From assembly GCA_002086835.1 (NCBI GenBank), contig MVIG01000001.1, positions 682,001 through 746,000 of the forward strand: a DNA stretch of 64,000 nucleotides. Direction: 5' to 3'. Numbering within the stretch: position 1 is the stretch's first letter; each line of letters opens with the position of its first letter. Both the position numbers and the translations under genes were made by a program. Positions 48,336 to 56,033 of this stretch are shown one piece after another. This DNA comes from Mycolicibacterium porcinum. GTDB lineage: Bacteria; Actinomycetota; Actinomycetes; Mycobacteriales; Mycobacteriaceae. Below the pieces are notes generated by a model. That model searched no databases. It saw only the letters and a list, made by a program, of their open reading frames with translations, and was not told the DNA's origin.

Positions 48336-49279
48336 CGGAACGCCTCTCCTTCGGACTGCGCAACGTGCCCCTGCTCTCGCGGGTCGGCGCCGATCGGGCC
48401 GATGCGCTGCGCACCGATATCGATGCCGCGACCGAGGGCTGGCGGGACGCGCTGCTGCTGCGGGTCGACCGGCGCAACCAGGTACTGATCTCCGGTGGCC
48501 AGGTGGTGCTCGGCAAGGCCTCGAGCCTGGGTGGCGACAAACCGCCGGAGCACGCGGTGTTCCTGGGCAGGCTCGGTGACGGCCGCCATGTCTGGGGCGT
48601 CCGCAGTGCGCTGGAGGGGCCCGACGATCCCGACACTCCCGCCGAGGTGCTCGATCTGCGCCGGGCCGGTGAGGTGTTCGACGACGTCAGCGCGCAGCTG
48701 GTAGCGACCGCGACGGCGTTGCTGAACTGGCATGACCGGGCCCGGTTCAGCGCTGTGGACGGTGCGGCGACGCGGTCGGCGAAAGGTGGCTGGTCGCGAG
48801 TCGATCCGGTCAGCGGCCACGAGGAGTTTCCGCGGATCGATCCGGCGGTGATCTGTCTCGTGCATGACGGCCACGATCGTGCGGTGCTGGCCCGGCAGAC
48901 GGCGTGGCCCGAGCGGTTGTTTTCGATCCTGGCGGGGTTCGTCGAGGCCGGCGAATCGTTCGAGACCTGCGTGGTGCGGGAGATCTCCGAGGAAGTCGGC
49001 CTGACGGTCACCGATGTGCAATATCTGGGCAGCCAGCCGTGGCCGTTCCCGCGGTCGCTGATGGTGGGCTTCCATGCCATCGGCGATCCGGAACAGCCGT
49101 TTTCGTTCAACGACGGCGAGATCGCCGAGGCCGACTGGTTCACCCGCACCGAGATCCGCGAGGCGCTGGATCAGGGTGACTGGAGTGCGGCCGACAGCAA
49201 TCCACGTTCGAGGCTGCTGCTGCCCGGGTCCATCTCGATTGCCCGCGAGATCATCGAGTCCTGGGCCGCTCTGGACTGA
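48332..49279 (+). CDS. nudC: NAD(H) pyrophosphatase NudC, without zinc ribbon cysteines
   Basis: This 315-residue Nudix hydrolase has the box GFVEAGESFETCVVREISEEVGL and the NADH-specific SQPWPFPRS downstream. It cleaves NAD(H), and possibly NAD-capped RNA. The four zinc-ribbon cysteines of E. coli NudC are absent: the segment WHDRARFSAVDGAATRS has none. The fold is otherwise complete. It overlaps the channel gene at its start. Confidence 0.9.
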   Translation: MTERLSFGLRNVPLLSRVGADRADALRTDIDAATEGWRDALLLRVDRRNQVLISGGQVVLGKASSLGGDKPPEHAVFLGRLGDGRHVWGVRSALEGPDDPDTPAEVLDLRRAGEVFDDVSAQLVATATALLNWHDRARFSAVDGAATRSAKGGWSRVDPVSGHEEFPRIDPAVICLVHDGHDRAVLARQTAWPERLFSILAGFVEAGESFETCVVREISEEVGLTVTDVQYLGSQPWPFPRSLMVGFHAIGDPEQPFSFNDGEIAEADWFTRTEIREALDQGDWSAADSNPRSRLLLPGSISIAREIIESWAALD

Positions 49280-49301
49280 AGGCCGGACCCGCGGGGGACC
49301 G

Positions 49302-49550
49302 TCAGCTGAGCTTGGCCTTGACCTGCTTGATCGTGGGGTTGGTCAGCGTCGACCCGTCGGCGAACTTCACGGTCGGTACCACGTGGTTGCCGCCGTTGAC
49401 CGAGCCGACGAACTCGGCGGCTGCCGGATCCTGCTCGATGTCGACCTCGGTCCACGCGATCCCCTCTGACTTCAGCGCCATCTTGAGCCGCGAGCAGTAG
49501 CCGCACCACGTCGTGGTGTACATGGTCAGAGCAGTGGGTGTAGCAGTCAT
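49302..49550 (-). CDS. mrx1: Mycoredoxin-1
   Basis: This 82-residue glutaredoxin-like protein has the active site WCGYC (C16, C19) and cis-proline VVPTVKFADG. It reduces mycothiol mixed disulfides using mycothiol. I chose the ATG at 49550 (MTATPTALTMYTTTW). An ATG nine bases earlier is also in frame. In M. tuberculosis uvrD2 follows directly, but here about 6.4 kb of other genes intervene. Confidence 0.92.
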   Translation of the reverse strand: MTATPTALTMYTTTWCGYCSRLKMALKSEGIAWTEVDIEQDPAAAEFVGSVNGGNHVVPTVKFADGSTLTNPTIKQVKAKLS

Positions 49551-49650
49551 AGTGCACATAACGTAGCCGAACCGTCGTCCCATGCCCGCGGTGACGCAGG
49601 TCTCCCACCGGCACCGGTAAGTTGCTAATCCGCAGGGGACGGAGCTGAAC

Positions 49651-50787
49651 ATGACCCGATTGGTGCCGCCGGTGGCCGGCGACCCGCATGCGCTCGACGA
49701 GTTGCGGCTGCAGGTGCGGCAGTTCGTCGCCGAGCAGCAACAGGCCGGAACCATCGGCCGGTACGCCGACAGTTGGTTGACCGGTTGGGACGAGAACTTC
49801 ACGCGGGCGCTGGCGGGCCGCGGGTGGCTGGGCATGACGGTGCCGGTCGAATACGGCGGGCACGGGCGCAGTCACCAGGAGCGGTTCGTGGTCACCGAGG
49901 AGCTGCTGGCGGCCGGGGCGCCGGTGGGCGCGCACTGGATCGCCGACCGTCAGATCGTGCCGTCGTTGCTCAAGTACGGCACCGAGGAGCAGCGGCGAAA
50001 GTTCTTGCCCGCCATAGCCAAAGGCGAGTGTTACTTCGGCATCGGGATGAGCGAACCAGATTCCGGGTCGGATCTGGCCAGCGTGCGCACCAAGGCCGTG
50101 CAGGTGGACGGTGGCTGGGCGATCACCGGTGCCAAGGTCTGGACGTCAGGGGCGCATCTGGCCCATGCGTTCATCTGCCTGGCCCGCAGCGCACCAGTGG
50201 ATCCCGCGCACCGGCACGACGGGCTGAGCCAGTTCATCGTCGATCTGCGCGCACCGGGCGTCGACATCCGGCCCATCATCTCGATGAACGGCAAGCATCA
50301 TTTCAACGAGGTGATCCTCGATGAGGTGTTCGTGCCCGACGCCATGGTGTTCGGCACCATCGGCAACGGGTGGCAGCAGGTCACCTCGGAGCTGAGCTTC
50401 GAACGCAGTGGACCCGAGCGCTTCCTGTCGACGTTCCCGTTGCTGGCCGACATGGCCACGCACATGCGGGACGGATTGCTGCCCCGCCATACCGACCTCG
50501 GGCGTTACCTGGGCCGGATCACCGGTCTGCACCAGATGTCGATGGCGGTCGCCGGCGCGCTGGAGCGGCATGAACCGGCCGATACCGCGGCCGCTGTGGT
50601 CAAGGTGCTGGGCACCTCCACCGAAGGTGACATCGCCGATTTCGCCGATGTCCTCGGCGAGACCGATGACGAGGGGTATCGCGCCATGCTCGCCGATGCG
50701 GTGGTCCAGCGCCCGGGCTTCACGCTGCGTGGCGGGACCAACGAGGTCTTACGCGGGGTCATCGCTCGCGGATTGGGGTTGCGGTAG
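49651..50787 (+). CDS. Acyl-CoA dehydrogenase, subunit 1 of a two-gene enzyme
   Basis: This 378-residue FadE-type flavoprotein has the FAD/substrate motifs YFGIGMSEPDSGSDLASV and WAITGAKVWTSGA, and the late RGGTNEVLRGVIARGLGLR. It is followed, with a 1-base TAGTG overlap, by a shorter, divergent homologue. Such pairs form alpha2beta2 dehydrogenases in actinobacteria, often for steroid side chains or other bulky acyl-CoAs. The substrate is not deducible. AGGGGACGGAG precedes the ATG. Confidence 0.88.
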   Translation: MTRLVPPVAGDPHALDELRLQVRQFVAEQQQAGTIGRYADSWLTGWDENFTRALAGRGWLGMTVPVEYGGHGRSHQERFVVTEELLAAGAPVGAHWIADRQIVPSLLKYGTEEQRRKFLPAIAKGECYFGIGMSEPDSGSDLASVRTKAVQVDGGWAITGAKVWTSGAHLAHAFICLARSAPVDPAHRHDGLSQFIVDLRAPGVDIRPIISMNGKHHFNEVILDEVFVPDAMVFGTIGNGWQQVTSELSFERSGPERFLSTFPLLADMATHMRDGLLPRHTDLGRYLGRITGLHQMSMAVAGALERHEPADTAAAVVKVLGTSTEGDIADFADVLGETDDEGYRAMLADAVVQRPGFTLRGGTNEVLRGVIARGLGLR

Positions 50788-51803
50788 TGGACGTTGCAGA
50801 CGCCGAACTGGTGGAGATGATGTCGGCGGTGTTCGCCGCGCATCGCGAGCAGCACCCTCCCGGTGAGGGTATCGCCGAATTGTGGGGCCGCCTGGCCGAA
50901 CTCGGCTTGGCCCGGCTCACCGGCTCCGAGGAGTCCGGCGGCAGCGGCGCAGGCTGGCCCGAGGCGGTCGAGCTGTTGCGTGCCGCCGCCTGGCACGGGG
51001 TGAGAATTCCACTGGCCGAACATGATCTGCTGGCCTGCTGGTTGTTGGAGACGGCAGGGCTGGCGGTCGATGACCAGCGCCGGACCGCCTGCCTGCTCGA
51101 CGACGACGGTGTCGCCAGGGGCGTGCCGTGGGCGGCCGACTCCGAGCGGGTGGTACTGCTCTGGCGTGACGCCAACGGTCACCGCGTGGCGGATGTGGAC
51201 ACCGCGTCGCTGGCGGTCACCGCGGGGCACAACAACGCGGGGGAGCCGCGCGACGATGTCCGGGCAGATCTCGCGGCCCTGTCCGGAACTCCGGTATCCC
51301 ACGATGTGGTGGCCCGGTTCGCGCACCGTGCCGCGCTGATCCGCGCTGTCCAGGTGTGTGCGGTGCTGGACCGGATTCTGGAGTCGTCGGTGGCGCACAC
51401 GCGCGAACGCACCCAGTTCGGCCGGCCGCTGGCCAAGTTTCAGGCCGTGCAGAATCTGGTGGCGGACATCGCCGCCGAGTCGGCGCTGGCCCGGGCGGCC
51501 ACCGACGGCGCCCTGGCCGAGGCGCTGCGATCGGACTGGTCGTCGCCGCAACTGGATTTCCTTGTCGCCGTGGCGCGTTCGTGTGTGGGACACGCAACCT
51601 CGGTGGTGGTACGCAACGCGCACCAGGTGCACGGCGCCATCGGCACCACACTCGAGCACCGCTTGCACGAGTTCACGATGCCCGCGTTGTCCTGGCGTTC
51701 GGAGTACGGCTCGGTTGCGCACTGGGACGACGTGCTCACCGAGTACGCCACTCGGGTGGGCTCGGACGGGTTGTGGGCGTTGGTCACTGGCGCCGGCGAG
51801 TAG
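50787..51803 (+). CDS. Acyl-CoA dehydrogenase, subunit 2 (degenerate partner)
   Basis: This 338-residue acyl-CoA dehydrogenase-fold protein has a reduced N-terminal half but a conserved C-terminal RTQFGRPLAKFQAVQN and QVHGAIGTTLEHRLHEFT. The missing N-terminal FAD motifs and the 1-base overlap with the gene before argue that it functions only as a heteromer. It starts at the GTG at 50787. Confidence 0.86.
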   Translation: MDVADAELVEMMSAVFAAHREQHPPGEGIAELWGRLAELGLARLTGSEESGGSGAGWPEAVELLRAAAWHGVRIPLAEHDLLACWLLETAGLAVDDQRRTACLLDDDGVARGVPWAADSERVVLLWRDANGHRVADVDTASLAVTAGHNNAGEPRDDVRADLAALSGTPVSHDVVARFAHRAALIRAVQVCAVLDRILESSVAHTRERTQFGRPLAKFQAVQNLVADIAAESALARAATDGALAEALRSDWSSPQLDFLVAVARSCVGHATSVVVRNAHQVHGAIGTTLEHRLHEFTMPALSWRSEYGSVAHWDDVLTEYATRVGSDGLWALVTGAGE

Positions 51804-51848
51804 TTCGCGCACCCTGGAGATCGTGCGGCCGAACGGTATGTCGACCAT

Positions 51849-51866
51849 ATGACACCCGCTGTCCTA
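51849..51866 (+). promoter_or_regulatory. Operator copy 1, upstream of the XRE-cupin gene
   Basis: ATGACAC, CCGC, TGTCCTA sits in the spacer of a promoter TCGACC-N18-TATGGG (51841-51870), 50 bases before the ATG at 51916. The surrounding bases extend the dyad: CCATATGACA and TGTCCTATGG. The same sequence recurs at 52809 and 52936. Confidence 0.75.
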
Positions 51867-51915
51867 TGGGACCATTGGTCGAACTGGGTATTCTTCGCTG
51901 TGGGCAGGAGGTGTG

Positions 51916-52443
51916 ATGAGCGCTCTGTTGCGTGCTGTGCGTCAACAGCGGGGTATGACGCTTGAGGAGCTCGCCGAGGCTACCGGGTTGACCAAGAGCT
52001 ACCTGTCCAAGGTCGAACGTCAGCGTTCCACGCCGTCGATCGCGGTGGCGATGAAGCTGGCGCGTGCGCTCGAGGTCGATGTCGCACAATTGTTTTCCGA
52101 GGACCCGGCGGTCACCACGTTGTCGATCGACCGCGCGGGCGAGCGCGGCAACAGTCGCTATCAAGCCGTGGCGGCGGGGATGCTCGGTAAGTCGATGTCG
52201 CCGTTCATCGTCCGGCCCACGCTGAAGTTCGCCGAGCACCCGCATCCGGAACACGCCGGGCAGGAACTGGTGTTCGTGCACGCGGGCGTGGTCGAGCTGC
52301 GGTATCAGGACGATTTGATCGTCCTCGAGACCGGAGACTGCGCGTACTTCGACGCCTCGTTGCCGCACCAGCTGCGTCAGCGGGGGAGTACGCCCAGTGA
52401 GGTTCTGGTGATCACCCACACCGAGTACGGCCGTAATCGCTGA
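51916..52443 (+). CDS. XRE-family regulator with C-terminal cupin domain
   Basis: This 175-residue regulator has helix-turn-helix QRGMTLEELAEATGLTKSYLSKVER (about 12-36) and a cupin sensor (HPEHAGQELVFVHAGVVELRYQ, LETGDCAYFDASLPHQLR). GGAGG precedes the ATG at 51916; a GTG three bases earlier is possible. Its own promoter and two neighbours share an operator placed between -35 and -10, so it is probably a repressor that releases when a small acid binds. The ligand is unknown. Confidence 0.9.
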   Translation: MSALLRAVRQQRGMTLEELAEATGLTKSYLSKVERQRSTPSIAVAMKLARALEVDVAQLFSEDPAVTTLSIDRAGERGNSRYQAVAAGMLGKSMSPFIVRPTLKFAEHPHPEHAGQELVFVHAGVVELRYQDDLIVLETGDCAYFDASLPHQLRQRGSTPSEVLVITHTEYGRNR

Positions 52444-52462
52444 CTCGCGCTCTTGTGCCCCG

Positions 52463-52762
52463 TCAGCATGTGAGGTTCACGTGCACGGTGGGGATGGGTT
52501 CGAAATCCGGTAGGCCGTGGATGGTGACGGTTCTCGCTTGCGGGCGTACGACGACCGTGTGGACATTGGTCACCGTGCATTGACCGAGCGGACCGCTGCC
52601 GACCTTGTTGATGATCACCCGCTTGCCATCGGCCTGTAGCTGCGCGATGGTTTCGGCTGCCGACGGGCCGGTGGGGGCCGCCGCGGCGACGGCGGCCCCC
52701 GTGGCGAGCCAGGCGGCGACCGCGCCGATGAAAAACGCCGTGGACGTTGCGATGTGTTTCAT
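52463..52762 (-). CDS. Small exported protein, function unknown
   Basis: This 99-residue precursor has a Sec signal peptide (MKHIATSTAFFIGAVAAWLA, then AAVAAAAPTG with a likely cleavage after AAA). The mature part of about 70 residues has two cysteines (GQCTVTNV and a C-terminal NLTC) that could pair. It resembles small secreted mycobacterial proteins with an INKVG-x-PLxxCTVTxV motif. GAAGGAG lies before the ATG. Its promoter carries operator copy 2, placing it in the XRE-cupin regulon. Confidence 0.82.
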   Translation of the reverse strand: MKHIATSTAFFIGAVAAWLATGAAVAAAAPTGPSAAETIAQLQADGKRVIINKVGSGPLGQCTVTNVHTVVVRPQARTVTIHGLPDFEPIPTVHVNLTC

Positions 52763-52808
52763 GGCTACTCACTCCTTCTTCGACGGTTCGATCGAGGTGT
52801 CTCGATCA

Positions 52809-52826
52809 TAGGACACAATGTGTCAT
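52809..52826 (-). promoter_or_regulatory. Operator copy 2, upstream of the exported protein
   Basis: Read on the minus strand it is ATGACAC, ATTG, TGTCCTA, 47 bases before the ATG at 52762. It lies between a weak -35 (TTTCCT) and a near-consensus -10 (TATGAT at 52810-52805). The core GACAC-N3-GTGTC is a perfect dyad. Confidence 0.78.
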
Positions 52827-52935
52827 GAAGGAAACAGGTGCTGGCTGCGCGTCGGAGTTAGGGGCCGGGCCGCCGCTCTCGAACCGGTGCCGGCGACGCC
52901 GTGGTTCTCGTGCATGTCGAAGAACTGTTGACTAG

Positions 52936-52953
52936 ATGACACACAGTGTCCTA
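52936..52953 (+). promoter_or_regulatory. Operator copy 3, upstream of the aldolase operon
   Basis: ATGACAC, ACAG, TGTCCTA lies inside the 18-base spacer of a good SigA-type promoter, TTGACT (52928-52933) and TACAGT (52952-52957). It is 47 bases before the ATG at 53000, the same distance as copy 2. The core GACAC-N3-GTGTC is a perfect dyad. Confidence 0.8.
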
Positions 52954-52999
52954 CAGTCGTACGTGTTGCCGATCCCTCGATTTAGAAAGGTGGGCCGAG

Positions 53000-53785
53000 A
53001 TGACCACCACGCTCGGTGATTCGAAGCAGGTTCTGATGCAGCGGGCCCTCGACGGGCTGTCCACCCACATCGAGGAGTCCACGCTGACAACGCGGCAAAA
53101 ACTGGCCTTGACGTGTCGGGCGTTGTACGACGCGGGCCACGACTCGGGCCTGGCGGGCCAGATCACCGCGCGGGCCGAAAAGCCGGGTACGTACTACACC
53201 CAGCGACTCGGGTTGGGCTTCGACGAGATCACCGAAGGCAACCTGCTGCTCGTCGACGAGGACCTCAACGTTCTCGAGGGTGGGGGAATGGCGAACCCCG
53301 CCAATCGTTTTCACAGCTGGATCTACCGCGCGCGCCCCGATGTGCAGTGCATCGTGCACACCCACCCCTTCCATGTCGCCGCACTTTCGATGCTGGAAGT
53401 TCCGTTGCAGGTGTCACAGATGGACATCGCGCCGCTGTATGACGACTGCGCCTTTCTGGCCGATTGGCCTGGCGTTCCGGTGGGCAACGAAGAGGGTGAG
53501 ATCATCAGCGCCGCACTGGGCGACAAGAAGGCCATCCTGTTGGCCCACCACGGCCATGTGATCGCCGGGGCCAGCATCGAGGAGTCGTGCTCGCTGGCGA
53601 TGCTCATCGAGCGCGGCGCCAAATTGCAACTGGCCGCCATGGCGGCGGGCACCATCGCTGACCTGCCTCCGCGTCTGGCGCGGGAGGCCCATGACTGGAC
53701 GTTGCGCCCCAAGCGCAGCCAGGCCAACTTCGCCTACTACGCCCGGCGCGCGCTTCGCAACCATCCCGACGCCCTGACCAGCTGA
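53000..53785 (+). CDS. Class II aldolase/adducin-family protein
   Basis: This 261-residue protein has the zinc motif HTHPFHVAAL and the later histidine in LAHHGHVIAG, typical of class II (fuculose-phosphate-type) aldolases and related decarboxylases. The ATG at 53000 has AGAAAGG upstream. A frame open to 52946 would overlap the promoter and operator. It forms an operon with a DapA-like lyase, suggesting breakdown of a keto-acid or sugar-acid in two steps. The substrate is unknown. Confidence 0.85.
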   Translation: MTTTLGDSKQVLMQRALDGLSTHIEESTLTTRQKLALTCRALYDAGHDSGLAGQITARAEKPGTYYTQRLGLGFDEITEGNLLLVDEDLNVLEGGGMANPANRFHSWIYRARPDVQCIVHTHPFHVAALSMLEVPLQVSQMDIAPLYDDCAFLADWPGVPVGNEEGEIISAALGDKKAILLAHHGHVIAGASIEESCSLAMLIERGAKLQLAAMAAGTIADLPPRLAREAHDWTLRPKRSQANFAYYARRALRNHPDALTS

Positions 53786-53831
53786 TCTATCGAACCGGCC
53801 CATGCCCCGCACAGCAGAAGGACACCGAAAC

Positions 53832-54710
53832 ATGACCTCCAACAACGATATCCACGGAATTCTCGCCTATCCCGTGACTCCGTTCACCGAAGACCAGCGG
53901 GTCGACACGGACAAGCTTGCCACCCTGGTCGACCGTTTGGTGACCGGCGGCGCGCACGGGATCGTCCCGCTCGGTAGTACCGGTGAGTCGGCCTATCTCA
54001 CCGAGGTCGAGTTCGATGCCGTCATCGACACCACCATCGGGGTGGTCGACCGCCGGGTGCCTGTCATCATCGGCGCGTCAGATCTGACCACTGCCAACAC
54101 TATTCGACGGGCACAACACGCCGAGCGGTCCGGTGCTGACGCGGTGATGGTGCTGCCGATTTCCTACTGGAAGCTGTCGGAACGGGAGATTGCCCAGCAC
54201 TACGCGGCGATCGGTGCCGCGATCGGCATTCCGATCATGGTGTACAACAACCCGGCTACCAGTGGCATCGACATGCGGCCGGAGTTGTTGGTGCAGATGT
54301 TCAGCGACATCGACAACGTCACCATGGTCAAAGAATCCACCGGGGACATCACCCGCATGGAGCGCCTGTCTGAGCTCACCGGCGGCAGGCTGCCGTTCTA
54401 CAACGGGAGTAATCCCATGATTCTCAAGGCTTTCAAGGCCGGGGCCAAGGGCTGGTGCACCGCGGCACCGAATCTGTTGCCGCAGCCGTGCCTGGATCTC
54501 TACGCGGCGGCACGGGCCGGAGACTGGGCGAAGGCCGAGGCCATCTACACCGAGCTCAAGCCCTTCCTGGAGTTCATCGTGGCAGGCGGCCTGCCCACGA
54601 CGATCAAAGGCGGACTCGAGCTGCTCGGCCGCGGCGTCGGCGACCCCCGTCCGCCGCTGCTGCCGCTCGACGCCGGCGGCCGCGAGGAACTGGCCAGGCT
54701 TCTGCTCTGA
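53832..54710 (+). CDS. DapA/N-acetylneuraminate-lyase superfamily enzyme
   Basis: This 292-residue TIM-barrel class I lyase has the Schiff-base lysine in VTMVKESTGD, the tyrosine in MVYNNPATSG and the carboxylate-binding loop PLGSTGESAYL, where DapA itself has GTTGE. The substitution and the aldolase neighbour suggest a catabolic pyruvate- or 2-oxoacid-forming lyase rather than lysine synthesis. GAAGGA precedes the ATG at 53832. It is co-transcribed with the aldolase and thus under the shared operator. Confidence 0.86.
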   Translation: MTSNNDIHGILAYPVTPFTEDQRVDTDKLATLVDRLVTGGAHGIVPLGSTGESAYLTEVEFDAVIDTTIGVVDRRVPVIIGASDLTTANTIRRAQHAERSGADAVMVLPISYWKLSEREIAQHYAAIGAAIGIPIMVYNNPATSGIDMRPELLVQMFSDIDNVTMVKESTGDITRMERLSELTGGRLPFYNGSNPMILKAFKAGAKGWCTAAPNLLPQPCLDLYAAARAGDWAKAEAIYTELKPFLEFIVAGGLPTTIKGGLELLGRGVGDPRPPLLPLDAGGREELARLLL

Positions 54711-54713
54711 TTC

Positions 54714-55181
54714 CTACCTGCCCAACAGCTTTCGGGTGCGGGCCGGTGCTGCGGCCGGGATGTCGGCGAGAATGTCGGCAAGTGTGACGCCGTCGAGGCT
54801 GGCCCGCCAGGCCTGGTGGGCGTCAGCCATCTTCACCGCAAGGATGCACTCGTGGCGGCACCACGAGGCGGGCAGGGCGCCGCGACCCTGCTGGCGGATC
54901 TCGCGGCATTCGTATGGCGGCGACGCGCCGTCGACCGCCTCGACGATCTGCAGCAGGGTGACGTCGGCGGGTGCCCGAGCGAGCCGGAACCCGCCGCGTG
55001 GGCCGGTCGTCGCGGCCAGCACCCCCGCGCGAGTCAGGGCCTGCAGTTGCTTGGCGAGATAGGCGGCGGGCAGGTCGAAATACTCGGCGAGATCGGCGGC
55101 CGACGCGGTGGTCCCCGGCTCGAGCTGCGCCAGTGACGTCGCGCAGTGCAGGGCCCACTCGGTGGCCACGGGAAGTTTCAC
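54714..55181 (-). CDS. Rrf2-family regulator
   Basis: This 155-residue Rrf2 protein has a winged helix (SAADLAEYFDLPAAYLAKQLQAL, TGPRGGFRLARAP) and three cysteines (YECRE, SWCRHEC) in the region where IscR/NsrR bind an Fe-S cluster. The spacing is not exactly NsrR's. It is divergent from an NmrA-like gene with a 31-bp dyad in between, an obvious operator. It converges on the DapA-like gene with a 3-base gap. Confidence 0.88.
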   Translation of the reverse strand: MKLPVATEWALHCATSLAQLEPGTTASAADLAEYFDLPAAYLAKQLQALTRAGVLAATTGPRGGFRLARAPADVTLLQIVEAVDGASPPYECREIRQQGRGALPASWCRHECILAVKMADAHQAWRASLDGVTLADILADIPAAAPARTRKLLGR

Positions 55182-55199
55182 AGCCCGTAGTTTATTACA

Positions 55200-55230
55200 G
55201 ATATTGAGGACCTATATAGTCCGAGATATC
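55200..55230. promoter_or_regulatory. 31-bp dyad, predicted Rrf2 operator
   Basis: GATATTGAGGAC, CTATATA, GTCCGAGATATC: the arms match at 9 of 12 positions around an AT-rich centre that may include a -10. It lies 19 bases from the Rrf2 start and 24 from the NmrA-like start, so it can control both. Confidence 0.65.
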
Positions 55231-55253
55231 CATCGGTGAGGACGGGAGACATC

Positions 55254-55997
55254 ATGCGGATCGCAGTTGCCGGATCTACGGGAAACATCGGGGCGCGCGT
55301 GGTCGCCGCCCTGCGGGCCGCAGGACACGAGGTGGTGCCCATCAGTCGCTCGTCCGGTGTAGACCTGTCCACGGGGGCGGGCCTCGACGCCGCCCTGGCC
55401 GGGGTGCAGGCCGTGGTCGACGCGATCAGCGCCCCGCCCACCGATCGGGACAGCACCGTGGACTACCTGGGTACCGCCACCCGCAACCTGTTGGCCGCCG
55501 AGGGCCGCGCCGGGGTGGGCCATCACGTGCTGCTGTCCATCGTCGGGATTCACGGCGTCGACGGCAATCCGCACTACGCCGGGAAACGGGAGCAGGAGAG
55601 GCTGATCGAGGCCGGGTCCGTGCCGTGGACGATAGTGCCGGCCACCCAGTTCCACGATTTCGCCGAGATGGTGGTGAGCTGGACCGAGCGGGACGGACGG
55701 GCCGAGATCGCGCCCCTGCTGATTCAGCCCATCGATCCCGACGACGTGGCCGCGGTGCTGGCCGAGATCGTCGCGGGTGACCCGCAGGGGCGCTACGCCG
55801 ACGTGGCCGGCCCGCAGACCCAGGATCTGGTGGACCTGGCCCGGCGGACCCTGGCGGCCCGGGGCCGGGACGTGACCTTGGTGCCGACCTGGTCGTCGAT
55901 CTTCGGGGTCGAGATGGCGGGCAATGCCCTGCTGCCCGGCGCCGGCGCGCGCATCGCACCCACCACCTTCGACCAGTGGCTGAGCCGGCAGCGATAG
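55254..55997 (+). CDS. NmrA-like NAD(P)-binding oxidoreductase or sensor
   Basis: This 247-residue atypical short-chain dehydrogenase has the nucleotide loop MRIAVAGSTGNIGARVV. It lacks a YxxxK catalytic pair, the closest being HYAGKREQE. Such proteins reduce quinones or ROS products or act as redox sensors. The ATG at 55254 follows GGGAGA. It is the probable target of the divergent Rrf2 regulator. Confidence 0.85.
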   Translation: MRIAVAGSTGNIGARVVAALRAAGHEVVPISRSSGVDLSTGAGLDAALAGVQAVVDAISAPPTDRDSTVDYLGTATRNLLAAEGRAGVGHHVLLSIVGIHGVDGNPHYAGKREQERLIEAGSVPWTIVPATQFHDFAEMVVSWTERDGRAEIAPLLIQPIDPDDVAAVLAEIVAGDPQGRYADVAGPQTQDLVDLARRTLAARGRDVTLVPTWSSIFGVEMAGNALLPGAGARIAPTTFDQWLSRQR

Positions 55998-56033
55998 ACG
56001 GCGCTCCCAGACCTGTCACCGGTCTCTGACACC

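Noticed and set aside
49590-49650. Fourth copy of the XRE operator upstream of the acyl-CoA dehydrogenase pair
   Set aside because: I searched the gap for GACAC/GTGTC or TGTCCTA and found none, so the pair is not placed in the regulon.
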